36,697 bases of DNA from Hungatella hathewayi WAL-18680 (lineage in GTDB: Bacteria > Bacillota > Clostridia > Lachnospirales > Lachnospiraceae). The DNA lies in the NCBI RefSeq assembly GCF_000235505.1, contig NZ_JH379028.1, forward strand, positions 353,457 through 390,153. The letters are read 5' to 3'. Below the pieces are notes generated by a model that was not told the origin of the DNA, searched no databases, and saw nothing but the letters and a program-made list of their open reading frames with translations. Below, piece after piece: positions 1 to 6,047 of this stretch (position 1 is the first letter of the stretch; each line of letters opens with the position of its first letter). Made by a program: the position numbers and the translations under genes.

Positions 1-171
1 AGTACAAAACGGGTGGACCCTGGAAACTACATAGAGACCGTCCATCTGAAACGGGAACTGAAGCCGGGGGAATACCCCGTAACCGTGAGAGTGGAACTGT
101 TTGAGGAGAAAACCCCGGTATCCGAGCTGTCCATCGAGATCACCCTGCGTGTGGTCAGCCAGAGCCATTGA
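1..171 (+). CDS. Cassette 1 protein A1, 3' end only (surface protein)
   Basis: This open frame enters from the left edge and stops at TGA 169-171, leaving 56 C-terminal residues. They align with the end of the gene at 13282-13818: both contain a TxRVDPGxY motif, a PPGEYP/KPGEYP turn, an ELFE segment and a final ITLRV strand. It is therefore the truncated upstream paralogue of that membrane-anchored protein, and the first visible gene of cassette 1. Its function is unknown. The rest of the gene, and presumably a partner GLUG-type adhesin and promoter, lie outside the window. Confidence 0.75.
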   Translation, partial: STKRVDPGNYIETVHLKRELKPGEYPVTVRVELFEEKTPVSELSIEITLRVVSQSH

Positions 172-228
172 CTGTGAACCGAACAGCTAGAGCGGTTTCA
201 AAATGACATAAGAGAGAGGAAAGACAGA

Positions 229-756
229 ATGAAATCAAGAAAAAACCGAACCAGTCTGCTGGTAATAGTTCTGTCCGTCATCTTCTGCGCAGCAGTGCTG
301 GCGGGGGCCGGATATATCGTCCACACCTATACGCAGCCGGAACCGGAGACCGTGGTCAGCCTGCTGCCGGACGGAAACGTGAAGATGGGAACGTTAAACG
401 ACCCGGAAGGCCGCCAGAGAGAGCTGGATGCCATGGTGGAAGAAGGAATGCTGGCCTTTGGAGTGAATGCCACGCCCTTCATAAAGAATGGAAAGGGGAA
501 GGCTAACTTATATATCGAGAACCCGCCGGAGAACCGGAACCGTTTTACGGTGACGATTACCAGGGACGACACGGGGGAGGAAATCTACAAATCCGGTTAC
601 CTAGACCCGGAACAGTACATAGATGAAGCGGGCCTGGATGTGGAACTGCCCAAAGGAGAGTATGCGTGTACCGTAAATTTTGATGCGTACCGCGTCGAAG
701 ATAATACTTATATAGGAAGGGCCGCGGCGCAGATTGTGCTGTACGTGCTGGAGTAG
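229..756 (+). CDS. Cassette 1 protein B1, membrane-anchored surface protein of unknown family
   Basis: This 175-residue protein has a basic N-terminus, one hydrophobic segment at about residues 9-31, and an extracytoplasmic domain of about 145 residues rich in predicted beta strands. It matches the gene at 13818-14357 over its full length, sharing DGNVK/EGNVK, GTLNDP, EEGML, RDDTGEEIY, SGYLDPEQYIDE and a GRAAAQ C-terminus. The next gene (C1) shares the same layout, so B and C look like ancient duplicates. The ATG at 229 follows an AGAGAGGA ribosome site. A1 ends 57 bp upstream and C1 starts 13 bp downstream, which fits an operon. I do not recognise a named domain. A structural subunit or anchor for a secreted assembly is inference only. 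Confidence 0.8.
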   Translation: MKSRKNRTSLLVIVLSVIFCAAVLAGAGYIVHTYTQPEPETVVSLLPDGNVKMGTLNDPEGRQRELDAMVEEGMLAFGVNATPFIKNGKGKANLYIENPPENRNRFTVTITRDDTGEEIYKSGYLDPEQYIDEAGLDVELPKGEYACTVNFDAYRVEDNTYIGRAAAQIVLYVLE

Positions 757-769
757 AGGTGCATGTGGG

Positions 770-1399
770 ATGGAACGGGAGATAAGTAAGAAGAGAGAAA
801 CGGATCCGGGAGGAAGCCATGAGCCAGGAGGAAGCAGGCCGCCAGTGGAGCAGCCAGGCAGAAGAAAGAAGCCGCCAAAGAAGAAGTGGCAGTATGCGGC
901 CGGTTTCCTGATCCTTGGAATCTGCTGTATGGCAGGAGCGGCGGGAGGTGTCTGCTTAAGCCGGATGAAAGAACCGGCGAAACCGGAAGGTCTGGTCTAT
1001 GAGGCCAACATTGTGATGGGAGACATTCCCGGCAAAACCCCTGAGGAGAGACAGCGGGAACTGAACTCGATGGTGGAAGAAGGGATGATCGCCATGTCGA
1101 TCAACGCAACACCGTCAGGAAAGGCAGCTGGCGCAGGCCGGAATGTGAACTGGCTGATTGAGAATCCATCCAACCAGGGAAAACTCATCCGCGTGGTTGT
1201 GACTCTCACAGAAACAGGGGAAAAGATCTATGAAACAGGCGCCATTCCGCCGGGAAGCTATGTGGCGGAGGCCCCGCTGGATGTGAAGCTGGAAGCAGGC
1301 GTTTATCCGTGCACCGCCATGTTTTATGCCTACCGGGAAGACGACGAAGCGTACGTTGGCCAGGCGGCGGCCGAACTGAAACTGACGCTGCTGGAATGA
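770..1399 (+). CDS. Cassette 1 protein C1, membrane-anchored surface protein of unknown family
   Basis: The predicted protein has 209 residues. I chose ATG 770, 9 nt after AGAGGT. An in-frame start at 734 would overlap B1 and add residues with no counterpart in the paralogue. The protein has a Lys/Pro-rich cytoplasmic stretch of about 43 residues, one membrane segment at about 44-64, then an extracytoplasmic domain. Motifs shared with C2 (14375-14929) are VMGDIPGK, EERQRELNS, VEEGM, SINxTPSG, NWLIENPSNQGKLIRV, a TGAIxPGSYV turn and a LTLLE end. Compared with C2, C1 has a much longer cytoplasmic tail. The domain is clearly related to B1, but its function is unknown. Confidence 0.8.
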   Translation: MEREISKKRETDPGGSHEPGGSRPPVEQPGRRKKPPKKKWQYAAGFLILGICCMAGAAGGVCLSRMKEPAKPEGLVYEANIVMGDIPGKTPEERQRELNSMVEEGMIAMSINATPSGKAAGAGRNVNWLIENPSNQGKLIRVVVTLTETGEKIYETGAIPPGSYVAEAPLDVKLEAGVYPCTAMFYAYREDDEAYVGQAAAELKLTLLE

Positions 1400-1415
1400 A
1401 AGGAGGGAGGAGCCA

Positions 1416-2078
1416 TTGGGAAAAAGAAAAGTCCTGGCCGGTGCAGTGCTGATGGCGGTGCTGCTGTTTCAAAACGCTGGAACTCTGGCATACGCAGAAG
1501 AAGCCGTGACCAGAGAGACCGGGTTTGAGGCGGGAGACGGGGCAGCGGATGTGAAGTCGGAACTGACAGGAACAATCAAAGTGGAACTGATCTCGGTGGA
1601 ACTGCCGGTGGGCGGGATTGAGTTTGAGGTGGACCCGTCCCAGCCGTTCAGTCTGGCAAACCCCGGAGAGCAGATCAGAAGCCCATCCATCCGGATCGCC
1701 AATCACTCGGTTATTCCGGTAAAACTGCAGATTGCCAAAGTGCCGGAAGTGGAACATGTGTCCTACGCGCCAGCCTTTGAAGGCGGCCCGGAGCAGAAGT
1801 TCCAGCTGTATGGAACCTTATCGGAGGTGGATGCGCAGGAATACGGAGCGGGGATTCTGGTACTGGGAACCGAGGACGACATTTACACGAAAGAATCCGA
1901 TTTTGAAAGGTGCGCCATTGTGCCAGGAATCGAGGAGGCAGTCACAGTCACAAACGTGGAGGCCTGGGGAACCAGGAAGTTAAAACTGTATGGAAAAGTA
2001 AAGCCAGACTTTTATGGAGACTTCCAGTTCACGGTTACCCCTATGTTAAAGATCAGTGCAGTCAATGTGACTAATTGA
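1416..2078 (+). CDS. Cassette 1 protein D1, secreted beta-sandwich-like protein
   Basis: This 220-residue protein starts at TTG 1416 after an AGGAGGGAGG ribosome site, and its paralogue D2 also starts with TTG. The signal peptide spans about residues 1-27, with an AYA cleavage motif. The mature part contains a module also present in E1, E2, D2 and the end of the GLUG protein: a hydrophobic strand ending in a Pro-Val pair, a FEVDP or FDIDP box, a variable loop, then a conserved I-x-N-x-S strand. The C-terminus carries an LYGKVKPDFYG box and an FTVTP-x-LKIS end. No catalytic motif, WxL motif or sortase motif is visible. It is probably an exported structural subunit (inference). Confidence 0.78.
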   Translation: MGKRKVLAGAVLMAVLLFQNAGTLAYAEEAVTRETGFEAGDGAADVKSELTGTIKVELISVELPVGGIEFEVDPSQPFSLANPGEQIRSPSIRIANHSVIPVKLQIAKVPEVEHVSYAPAFEGGPEQKFQLYGTLSEVDAQEYGAGILVLGTEDDIYTKESDFERCAIVPGIEEAVTVTNVEAWGTRKLKLYGKVKPDFYGDFQFTVTPMLKISAVNVTN

Positions 2079-2117
2079 TAAAAAAGAAATTCGAAAGGAT
2101 ATAAGGAGGAAGAGAAC

Positions 2118-2777
2118 ATGAATCAGAAATGGAAGAAGGTATCAGCAGTGGTAATGGCAATGGGGATGGCAGCATCCGGGAGCGCGGTGTCCTATGCGTC
2201 GGCTCCATCAGCTCCGGCGGCAGGTACGGTTGAAACCGGAACTCTGGAAATTGATGCCACCAGCGGTTCTGACACAACATCAGAGCTTACCGGATATATT
2301 GCAATCTCAAGCATCAAAGTAGTAGTACCGGTCAAAGCCGGATTTGACATCGACCCGAATGCATCAACAAATCTGGAAACAGGCCATGGAAGGATACAGA
2401 CCCAGGCAAGTAATTATACCATAACGAACAACTCTGAATTGAATGTAGCGGTGAAAATCAGCAGCGTAACGGCCAATGGTGTTACACTGACCCGAACGGA
2501 GTCTGATGCACTGGATAAGAGCCAGCATCTGATGCTGGCCGTAAGGAAGAAAGGCGTTGCAACAAAACCGTCGGTAAGCACGGCGAATGACTGGATGTTA
2601 ACCGGAGCAAATGCAATGGACAGCTACAATCTGGATGCCAACGCTAGTGAATGTACCGTGGCCGGAGGCGGAAGTCTTGAGATGGAGCTGTTTGGAATCA
2701 CAAAAACCGGATGGACAGGAAATGATGAGAAATTTACAGTAACTCCAACCTTCACCATAAGATTAGCCAATAATTAA
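2118..2777 (+). CDS. Cassette 1 protein E1, secreted protein with FDIDP module
   Basis: This 219-residue protein starts at ATG 2118 after AAGGAGGA. The signal peptide spans about residues 1-28, with a SYA cleavage motif, and an Ala/Ser/Pro-rich stretch follows. At about residues 55-120 it carries the shared module, with VVPVK, FDIDP and NYTITNNSELNVAV. It ends with a GWTG turn and an FTVTPTF strand. It aligns end to end with E2 (15620-16321) and more distantly with D1 and D2. No enzymatic motif is visible. The many polar beta-type strands and lack of a membrane anchor suit a secreted fibre or coat subunit, but that role is inference. Confidence 0.78.
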   Translation: MNQKWKKVSAVVMAMGMAASGSAVSYASAPSAPAAGTVETGTLEIDATSGSDTTSELTGYIAISSIKVVVPVKAGFDIDPNASTNLETGHGRIQTQASNYTITNNSELNVAVKISSVTANGVTLTRTESDALDKSQHLMLAVRKKGVATKPSVSTANDWMLTGANAMDSYNLDANASECTVAGGGSLEMELFGITKTGWTGNDEKFTVTPTFTIRLANN

Positions 2778-2834
2778 GATACATCTGAAAGAAGCCAACA
2801 GAAAATAATAAAGGAATCAGGAAGGAGAACCAAT

Positions 2835-3029
2835 ATGGCAACCAGAATCCCATGCACCCCCTTCGGCAAGAAAATGAAAATCGCAATGGTAGAGCAGGAC
2901 ATCCCCCAGCAGGAGCTGGCCAGACGCTTAGGCCTTGCCAACTCCACGGTAAGCGACATCATTTACGGCCGGAACCAGTGTGAGCGAACCAAAAAGAAAA
3001 TTGCGGAAACCCTTGGAATCAAGGCATAG
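2835..3029 (+). CDS. Cassette 1 small XRE/Cro-type HTH protein
   Basis: This 64-residue protein consists almost only of a Cro/C1-type helix-turn-helix. A QQELARRLGL first helix and an ANSTVSDIIYGRNQC recognition helix are visible at about residues 25-50. The ATG at 2835 follows GAAGGAGA. It is the last gene of cassette 1 and is followed by a terminator. The copy at 16371 differs at only 3 of the 64 aligned residues, although about 23 codons differ silently. It probably binds DNA and may regulate the surface cassettes. It has no sensor domain, so the signal is unknown. Confidence 0.85.
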   Translation: MATRIPCTPFGKKMKIAMVEQDIPQQELARRLGLANSTVSDIIYGRNQCERTKKKIAETLGIKA

Positions 3030-3041
3030 GATAACAGATAG

Positions 3042-3096
3042 AGCTGACTTCCTGAAGTTAGAGTAAAAAATCTAACGGATAGGAGGTCAGCTTTTT
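3042..3096 (+). terminator. Rho-independent terminator after cassette 1
   Basis: The inverted repeat AGCTGAC (3042-3048) / GTCAGCT (3086-3092) encloses a second pair, GTTAGA/TCTAAC, and is followed by TTTTT at 3092-3096. It separates cassette 1 from the toxin-antitoxin-like pair. Confidence 0.8.
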
Positions 3097-3127
3097 ATCG
3101 GATTTTTGCTCGTTGCACACGGGCGCC

Positions 3128-3156
3128 TTGAATACAGGGTAGGAATATGTTATATT
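3128..3156 (+). promoter_or_regulatory. Predicted sigma-A promoter of the UPF0175/DUF3368/recombinase genes
   Basis: A -35 TTGAAT at 3128-3133 and a -10 TATATT at 3151-3156 are separated by 17 bp. A TG one base before the -10 makes it an extended -10. The likely transcription start is near 3163, about 57 nt before the first gene. The recombinase begins 26 bp after the pair with no terminator between, so it may share this promoter. Confidence 0.65.
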
Positions 3157-3219
3157 ATCAATAATAAAGGGACTTTCTGCTCAGGGCAGGAAAATCTTTA
3201 GTTTGAAGGAGGAATGAGA

Positions 3220-3474
3220 ATGTGCCAGATTTCAATAAAAATACCAGATGCAGTTCTTTATGACACACATATGAGCGCAGATGAGGCAGCAGAATTTGCA
3301 AGACGTACTGTGGCTATGGGCTATTATACACAGAATAACGTGTCAATTGGCTATTGTGCACAGATAGCAGGTATGACGGAAGAAGATTTTATAAAATACT
3401 TAGGCCAGAATCAAATCAGTATTTTTCAGTTTGGGAGCAAAAAGGAATTTATGGAGGAACTGACAAATGCGTAG
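3220..3474 (+). CDS. UPF0175-family small protein, likely antitoxin
   Basis: This is an 84-residue protein. I prefer ATG 3220, because the AAGGAGG site at 3206-3212 is only 1 nt from the alternative ATG at 3214 but 7 nt from 3220. The middle section (about residues 27-70: RRTVAMGYYT, IGYCAQIAGM, FIKYLGQNQIS) fits the UPF0175 family, a small predicted DNA-binding family usually paired with PIN-like DUF3368 proteins. Its last codons overlap the next gene by 8 bp, so the two are translationally coupled. The pair is visibly more AT-rich than the flanking genes, which suggests it arrived by transfer. The antitoxin role comes from the family pairing and is not seen directly. Confidence 0.7.
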   Translation: MCQISIKIPDAVLYDTHMSADEAAEFARRTVAMGYYTQNNVSIGYCAQIAGMTEEDFIKYLGQNQISIFQFGSKKEFMEELTNA

Positions 3475-3952
3475 GGTTATAGTCAATTCTACCCCTCTCA
3501 TTGTACTTTGTAATACAGGGCAGCTGGATGTTTTGAAAAAGTTGTATGGAGAAATAAGTATTCCAGAGGCGGTATTTAATGAAATTACGGAAAAAGAGGA
3601 TTCAGCTTGTCAGTTGGTAAAAGCTTCTTTGGATTGGATTCATGTGGAGAAAATTACTGATAAAACTGAGAAAAAGATGTATAAGGCGAAGCTGCATGAT
3701 GGAGAAGTAGAAGTCATGATTCTTGCCCAGGAAAACCCAAAAGCCGATTTGGTTATTATTGATGATAATGCTGCAAAAAAGACAGCTAAATATTTAGGTT
3801 TGTCAGTTACAGGGACGCTTGGGGTTCTTTTAAAAGCTAAAAAACATGGAATTATCGCAAAATTGGGCCCAGTTTTAGAGGAAATAAAAAGGAATGGTTT
3901 TTATATTGGTGAAGAATTAGAAAAGCTAATTTTGGAACAGGCTGGAGAATAA
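3467..3952 (+). CDS. DUF3368 PIN-like protein, likely toxin partner
   Basis: This 161-residue protein overlaps the UPF0175 gene by 8 bp. The N-terminal NSTPLIVL strand, a central LHDGEVEVMILA helix and the ADLVIIDDNAAKKTA strand match the DUF3368 branch of PIN-fold proteins. PIN domains are Mg-dependent ribonucleases that use clustered acidic residues. Acidic residues are present in the two later motifs (D/E in LHDGE, DD in IIDD). The first motif has Asn where classical PIN proteins have Asp, as is common in DUF3368. Nuclease activity is therefore plausible but unproven. The gene is AT-rich like its partner and lies 26 bp before the recombinase. Confidence 0.7.
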   Translation: MRRVIVNSTPLIVLCNTGQLDVLKKLYGEISIPEAVFNEITEKEDSACQLVKASLDWIHVEKITDKTEKKMYKAKLHDGEVEVMILAQENPKADLVIIDDNAAKKTAKYLGLSVTGTLGVLLKAKKHGIIAKLGPVLEEIKRNGFYIGEELEKLILEQAGE

Positions 3953-3978
3953 ATCTTACAAAGGAGGATTTTTTTATC

Positions 3979-4860
3979 ATGGAAGAACGCAAAAATATGA
4001 ACTTTATCACAGATGAAGTGCTGAACCGGTATGAACAGTATTTAAAAGAAGAGGAGAGGAGCCGGGCGACGGTGGAAAAATATCTCCGGGACGTGAAGAA
4101 ATTCCGGGAGTATCTGTGTTCGTTAGGAGAACATGAATCGGACAAAAATCAATTTGATAAAAAAATAGTCCTGGAGTATAAACAGTATCTCAACGAGTAT
4201 TACAAAACCACCAGCGCCAATTCCATGCTGGCGGCAGTCAACAGTTTTTTGGAGTATCTGGGATGCGGGGAGTACAAGGTCAAACTCTTTAAAATACAGC
4301 ATATCCAGTTTAGCGAGCCGGAGAAAGAGCTGACGGAGAAAGATTACGGGCGGCTGGTACAGGCGGCGGAGAGAAAGGGCGACACCCGGATGAGCATGCT
4401 GCTTCAAACCATTGGAAGCACGGGAATCCGGATCAGTGAACTCCGGTTTATCACGGTGGAATCCCTGGAACGTGGCCGGGCGGAGATTTACAATAAGGGA
4501 AAATCAAGAATTGCACTGCTGCCGGCCGAACTGATGAAACTGTTAAAAAAGTATTGCCGGAGGGTGGGAATCACAGGCGGAAGCATTTTCATCACGAGGA
4601 ATAGAAGGCCGATGGACCGGAGCAATATCAATAAGAAAATGAAGGAGCTGGGCCGGGAGGCGGGGGTGGATGAGAGAAAGGTATTTCCCCATAATTTCCG
4701 CCATCTGTTTGCCAGGACCTTTTACCGGATGGAAAAGGATGTGGTGCGGCTGATGGATCTGCTGGGACATTCCAATATCAATACCACCCGAATCTATACC
4801 GTGGATACGGAGAGCCAGCCAAGGCGGCAGCTGTCACGGATGCATCTGGTGTACGGCTAG
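3979..4860 (+). CDS. Tyrosine site-specific recombinase next to an invertible segment
   Basis: This 293-residue protein of the phage integrase/XerC-D family starts at ATG 3979 after AAGGAGG. The N-terminal SAM-like core-binding domain covers about residues 10-95. The catalytic domain holds the full set of active residues: R151 (TGIRISEL), K173 or K175 (YNKGKSR), H238-x-x-R241 (PHNFRH), H264 (LLGHSNI) and nucleophile Y273 (TRIYT). Its length is typical of stand-alone invertases and Xer-like enzymes, with no long phage arm-binding domain. The stop codon lies only 22 bp from the left repeat of a roughly 330-bp inverted-repeat segment (4883-5252), the arrangement typical of phase-variation recombinases. 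That this enzyme acts on these repeats is inference from adjacency. Confidence 0.92.
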   Translation: MEERKNMNFITDEVLNRYEQYLKEEERSRATVEKYLRDVKKFREYLCSLGEHESDKNQFDKKIVLEYKQYLNEYYKTTSANSMLAAVNSFLEYLGCGEYKVKLFKIQHIQFSEPEKELTEKDYGRLVQAAERKGDTRMSMLLQTIGSTGIRISELRFITVESLERGRAEIYNKGKSRIALLPAELMKLLKKYCRRVGITGGSIFITRNRRPMDRSNINKKMKELGREAGVDERKVFPHNFRHLFARTFYRMEKDVVRLMDLLGHSNINTTRIYTVDTESQPRRQLSRMHLVYG

Positions 4861-4882
4861 ACCGTAAGCCGGGAAATAAAAA

Positions 4883-4910
4883 ATACCCCATAATAAGTAT
4901 TATGCGGTAT
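4883..4910. repeat. Left recombination site (IRL) of the putative inverton
   Basis: This is a 28-bp imperfect palindrome whose 16-bp core, CATAATAAGTATTATG, lies at 4889-4904. The arms CATAATA and TATTATG are perfect inverses around a central AG, and the palindrome extends outwards through ATACC/GGTAT. The same core occurs in inverted orientation at 5233-5248. A dyad of about 7-bp arms around a short asymmetric centre is what a tyrosine recombinase dimer site should look like. No T-run follows, so it is a poor terminator. Confidence 0.75.
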
Positions 4911-5232
4911 CTAAAATCAATTCTGAAGGATATTTTCTTCGTAATATAGTCTATTATACCCACTTTCGTAAAAATTGCAAGATTGTAAATGGAAAAAATT
5001 ACAAAACAGGACAAAAAGTTCGCAGAAATGTGGGGTGATGGGTATGAAATATGGTGATTCTGCTTTGAGAAGCAAAATCGCTTATTTGGCATGCCCGGAT
5101 TTATAGATGCTGGTCAAATCATCAGTTCTAACTTATCCAAAATCTTAGAAATCATCAAAATAATCTCCCATCAAAGATTTAAGATATCCCAAAACACCCT
5201 CCAAAATAGTCTCTATAAAATATCGAACACTC
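4905..5232. promoter_or_regulatory. Putative invertible promoter segment (currently OFF)
   Basis: This 328-bp AT-rich spacer lies between two inverted copies of a 16-bp recombination-type site, immediately after the recombinase and 22 bp before the signal-peptidase operon's GTG. The only convincing promoter inside it is on the minus strand and points back towards the recombinase. No substantial open frame is present. A weak plus-strand TATAAA at 5214-5219 lacks a recognisable -35. Inversion about the site centres would place the strong promoter about 80 nt before the operon, pointing into it. Confidence 0.65.
4953..4980 (-). promoter_or_regulatory. Minus-strand promoter inside the invertible segment
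   Basis: On the minus strand the -35 is TTGCAA (4975-4980) and the -10 is a perfect TATAAT (4958-4953), with a 16-bp spacer. Transcription would start near 4946 and run leftward through the left repeat, antisense to the 3' end of the recombinase. After inversion the same elements would lie at about 5157-5184 on the plus strand, with a start near 5191. Confidence 0.65.
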
Positions 5233-5252
5233 CATAATACTTATTATGAAGT
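5229..5252. repeat. Right recombination site (IRR) of the putative inverton
   Basis: This is a 24-bp imperfect palindrome with core CATAATACTTATTATG at 5233-5248, the exact reverse complement of the left core. The arms are shared with the left site. Only the central dinucleotide differs (CT here, AG at the left), and it sets the relative orientation. The repeat ends 18 bp before the signal-peptidase start codon and just upstream of its ribosome site. Confidence 0.75.
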
Positions 5253-5270
5253 AAAGAGAGGAGCCAGTCC

Positions 5271-6026
5271 GTGGAGACCATCGAAAGAAGGGGGACATCC
5301 CGCAGATACAAGGGGAAAAGCAGTGGGATAACCTATCGAAAATGTTCCCATTTTCGCAGGACTCGTTTTGGAGGATTCGAGGAGGAGCAGGTTATCTGTT
5401 ATCTCTGGGATATCGTGAAGGCCCTGGAAACGGAACCGGACACAGCGGCGGAGCAGAATGCGGATTTAAAGAAGCAGATGCGCCAGCGTATCCGCGTAGA
5501 GATGAGACGATATTTTGCGAGCCATAAACGCAGGAATGTGAAGATTTTAGCGGGAGCGCTGTCGATCCTTCTGTGCGTGGCTTGTCTGTTCGGGTTTGTG
5601 ATTGGAATAGACCGAGTGGCGGGAACGTCCATGTATCCTTATCTCAATGACAACGATTGGATTGTATACAGCCGCATTGCGGGGGAAATCCGTCGGAATG
5701 ATGTAGTGGTATTTGAAAAGAATGGGGAGACGATGATTAAACGTGTGGTTGGATTACCTGGAGAACAGGTGGAGATAAACCGTGAGGGAAACCAGGTAGT
5801 GGTCAATGGTGAACAGATCAGAGAGGAATATGTAACCATTACGGAGCCGGTGGCCGGGGCTTCTCAGGATATGGCCAGCCCCACTCAGGTAATCATGAAT
5901 GGCCAGTATCTTGTGCTTGGAGATAACCGTGTGGAATCAGTGGACAGCCGGGACCGCAATATCGGAACGGTGCCGTCGGAGGATGTACTGGGAAAGGTAA
6001 TCTGGATTATCAGGAATGGAAGATAA
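5271..6026 (+). CDS. lepB: Type I signal peptidase heading cassette 2
   Basis: This 251-residue membrane serine protease of family S26A cleaves signal peptides on the outer face of the membrane. The GTG start at 5271 lies 7 nt after AGAGAGGAG. Box B holds the catalytic serine (S120, TSMYP). Box D holds the catalytic lysine (K157, MIKRVVGLPGE). The GDNR-x-x-S-x-DSR box lies at about 217-227. One membrane segment covers about residues 91-112. The odd part is an N-terminal cytoplasmic region of about 90 residues, rich in Arg and Lys; typical Gram-positive enzymes have only a short tail. It is the first gene after the invertible promoter, and the GLUG gene starts 21 bp later. A dedicated role in maturing cassette 2 proteins is inference. 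Confidence 0.92.
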   Translation: METIERRGTSRRYKGKSSGITYRKCSHFRRTRFGGFEEEQVICYLWDIVKALETEPDTAAEQNADLKKQMRQRIRVEMRRYFASHKRRNVKILAGALSILLCVACLFGFVIGIDRVAGTSMYPYLNDNDWIVYSRIAGEIRRNDVVVFEKNGETMIKRVVGLPGEQVEINREGNQVVVNGEQIREEYVTITEPVAGASQDMASPTQVIMNGQYLVLGDNRVESVDSRDRNIGTVPSEDVLGKVIWIIRNGR

Positions 6027-6047
6027 AGGGATGGAGGAGTTGAAGCG

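Noticed and set aside
4883-4910. The palindrome after the recombinase could be its transcription terminator.
   Set aside because: The stem is AT-rich, no T-run follows, and the identical core recurs inverted 344 bp away, which a terminator would not explain.
5038-5106. A 22-codon ATG frame inside the invertible segment.
   Set aside because: It is very short, has a poor ribosome site, and no recognisable features. Its presence depends on segment orientation.
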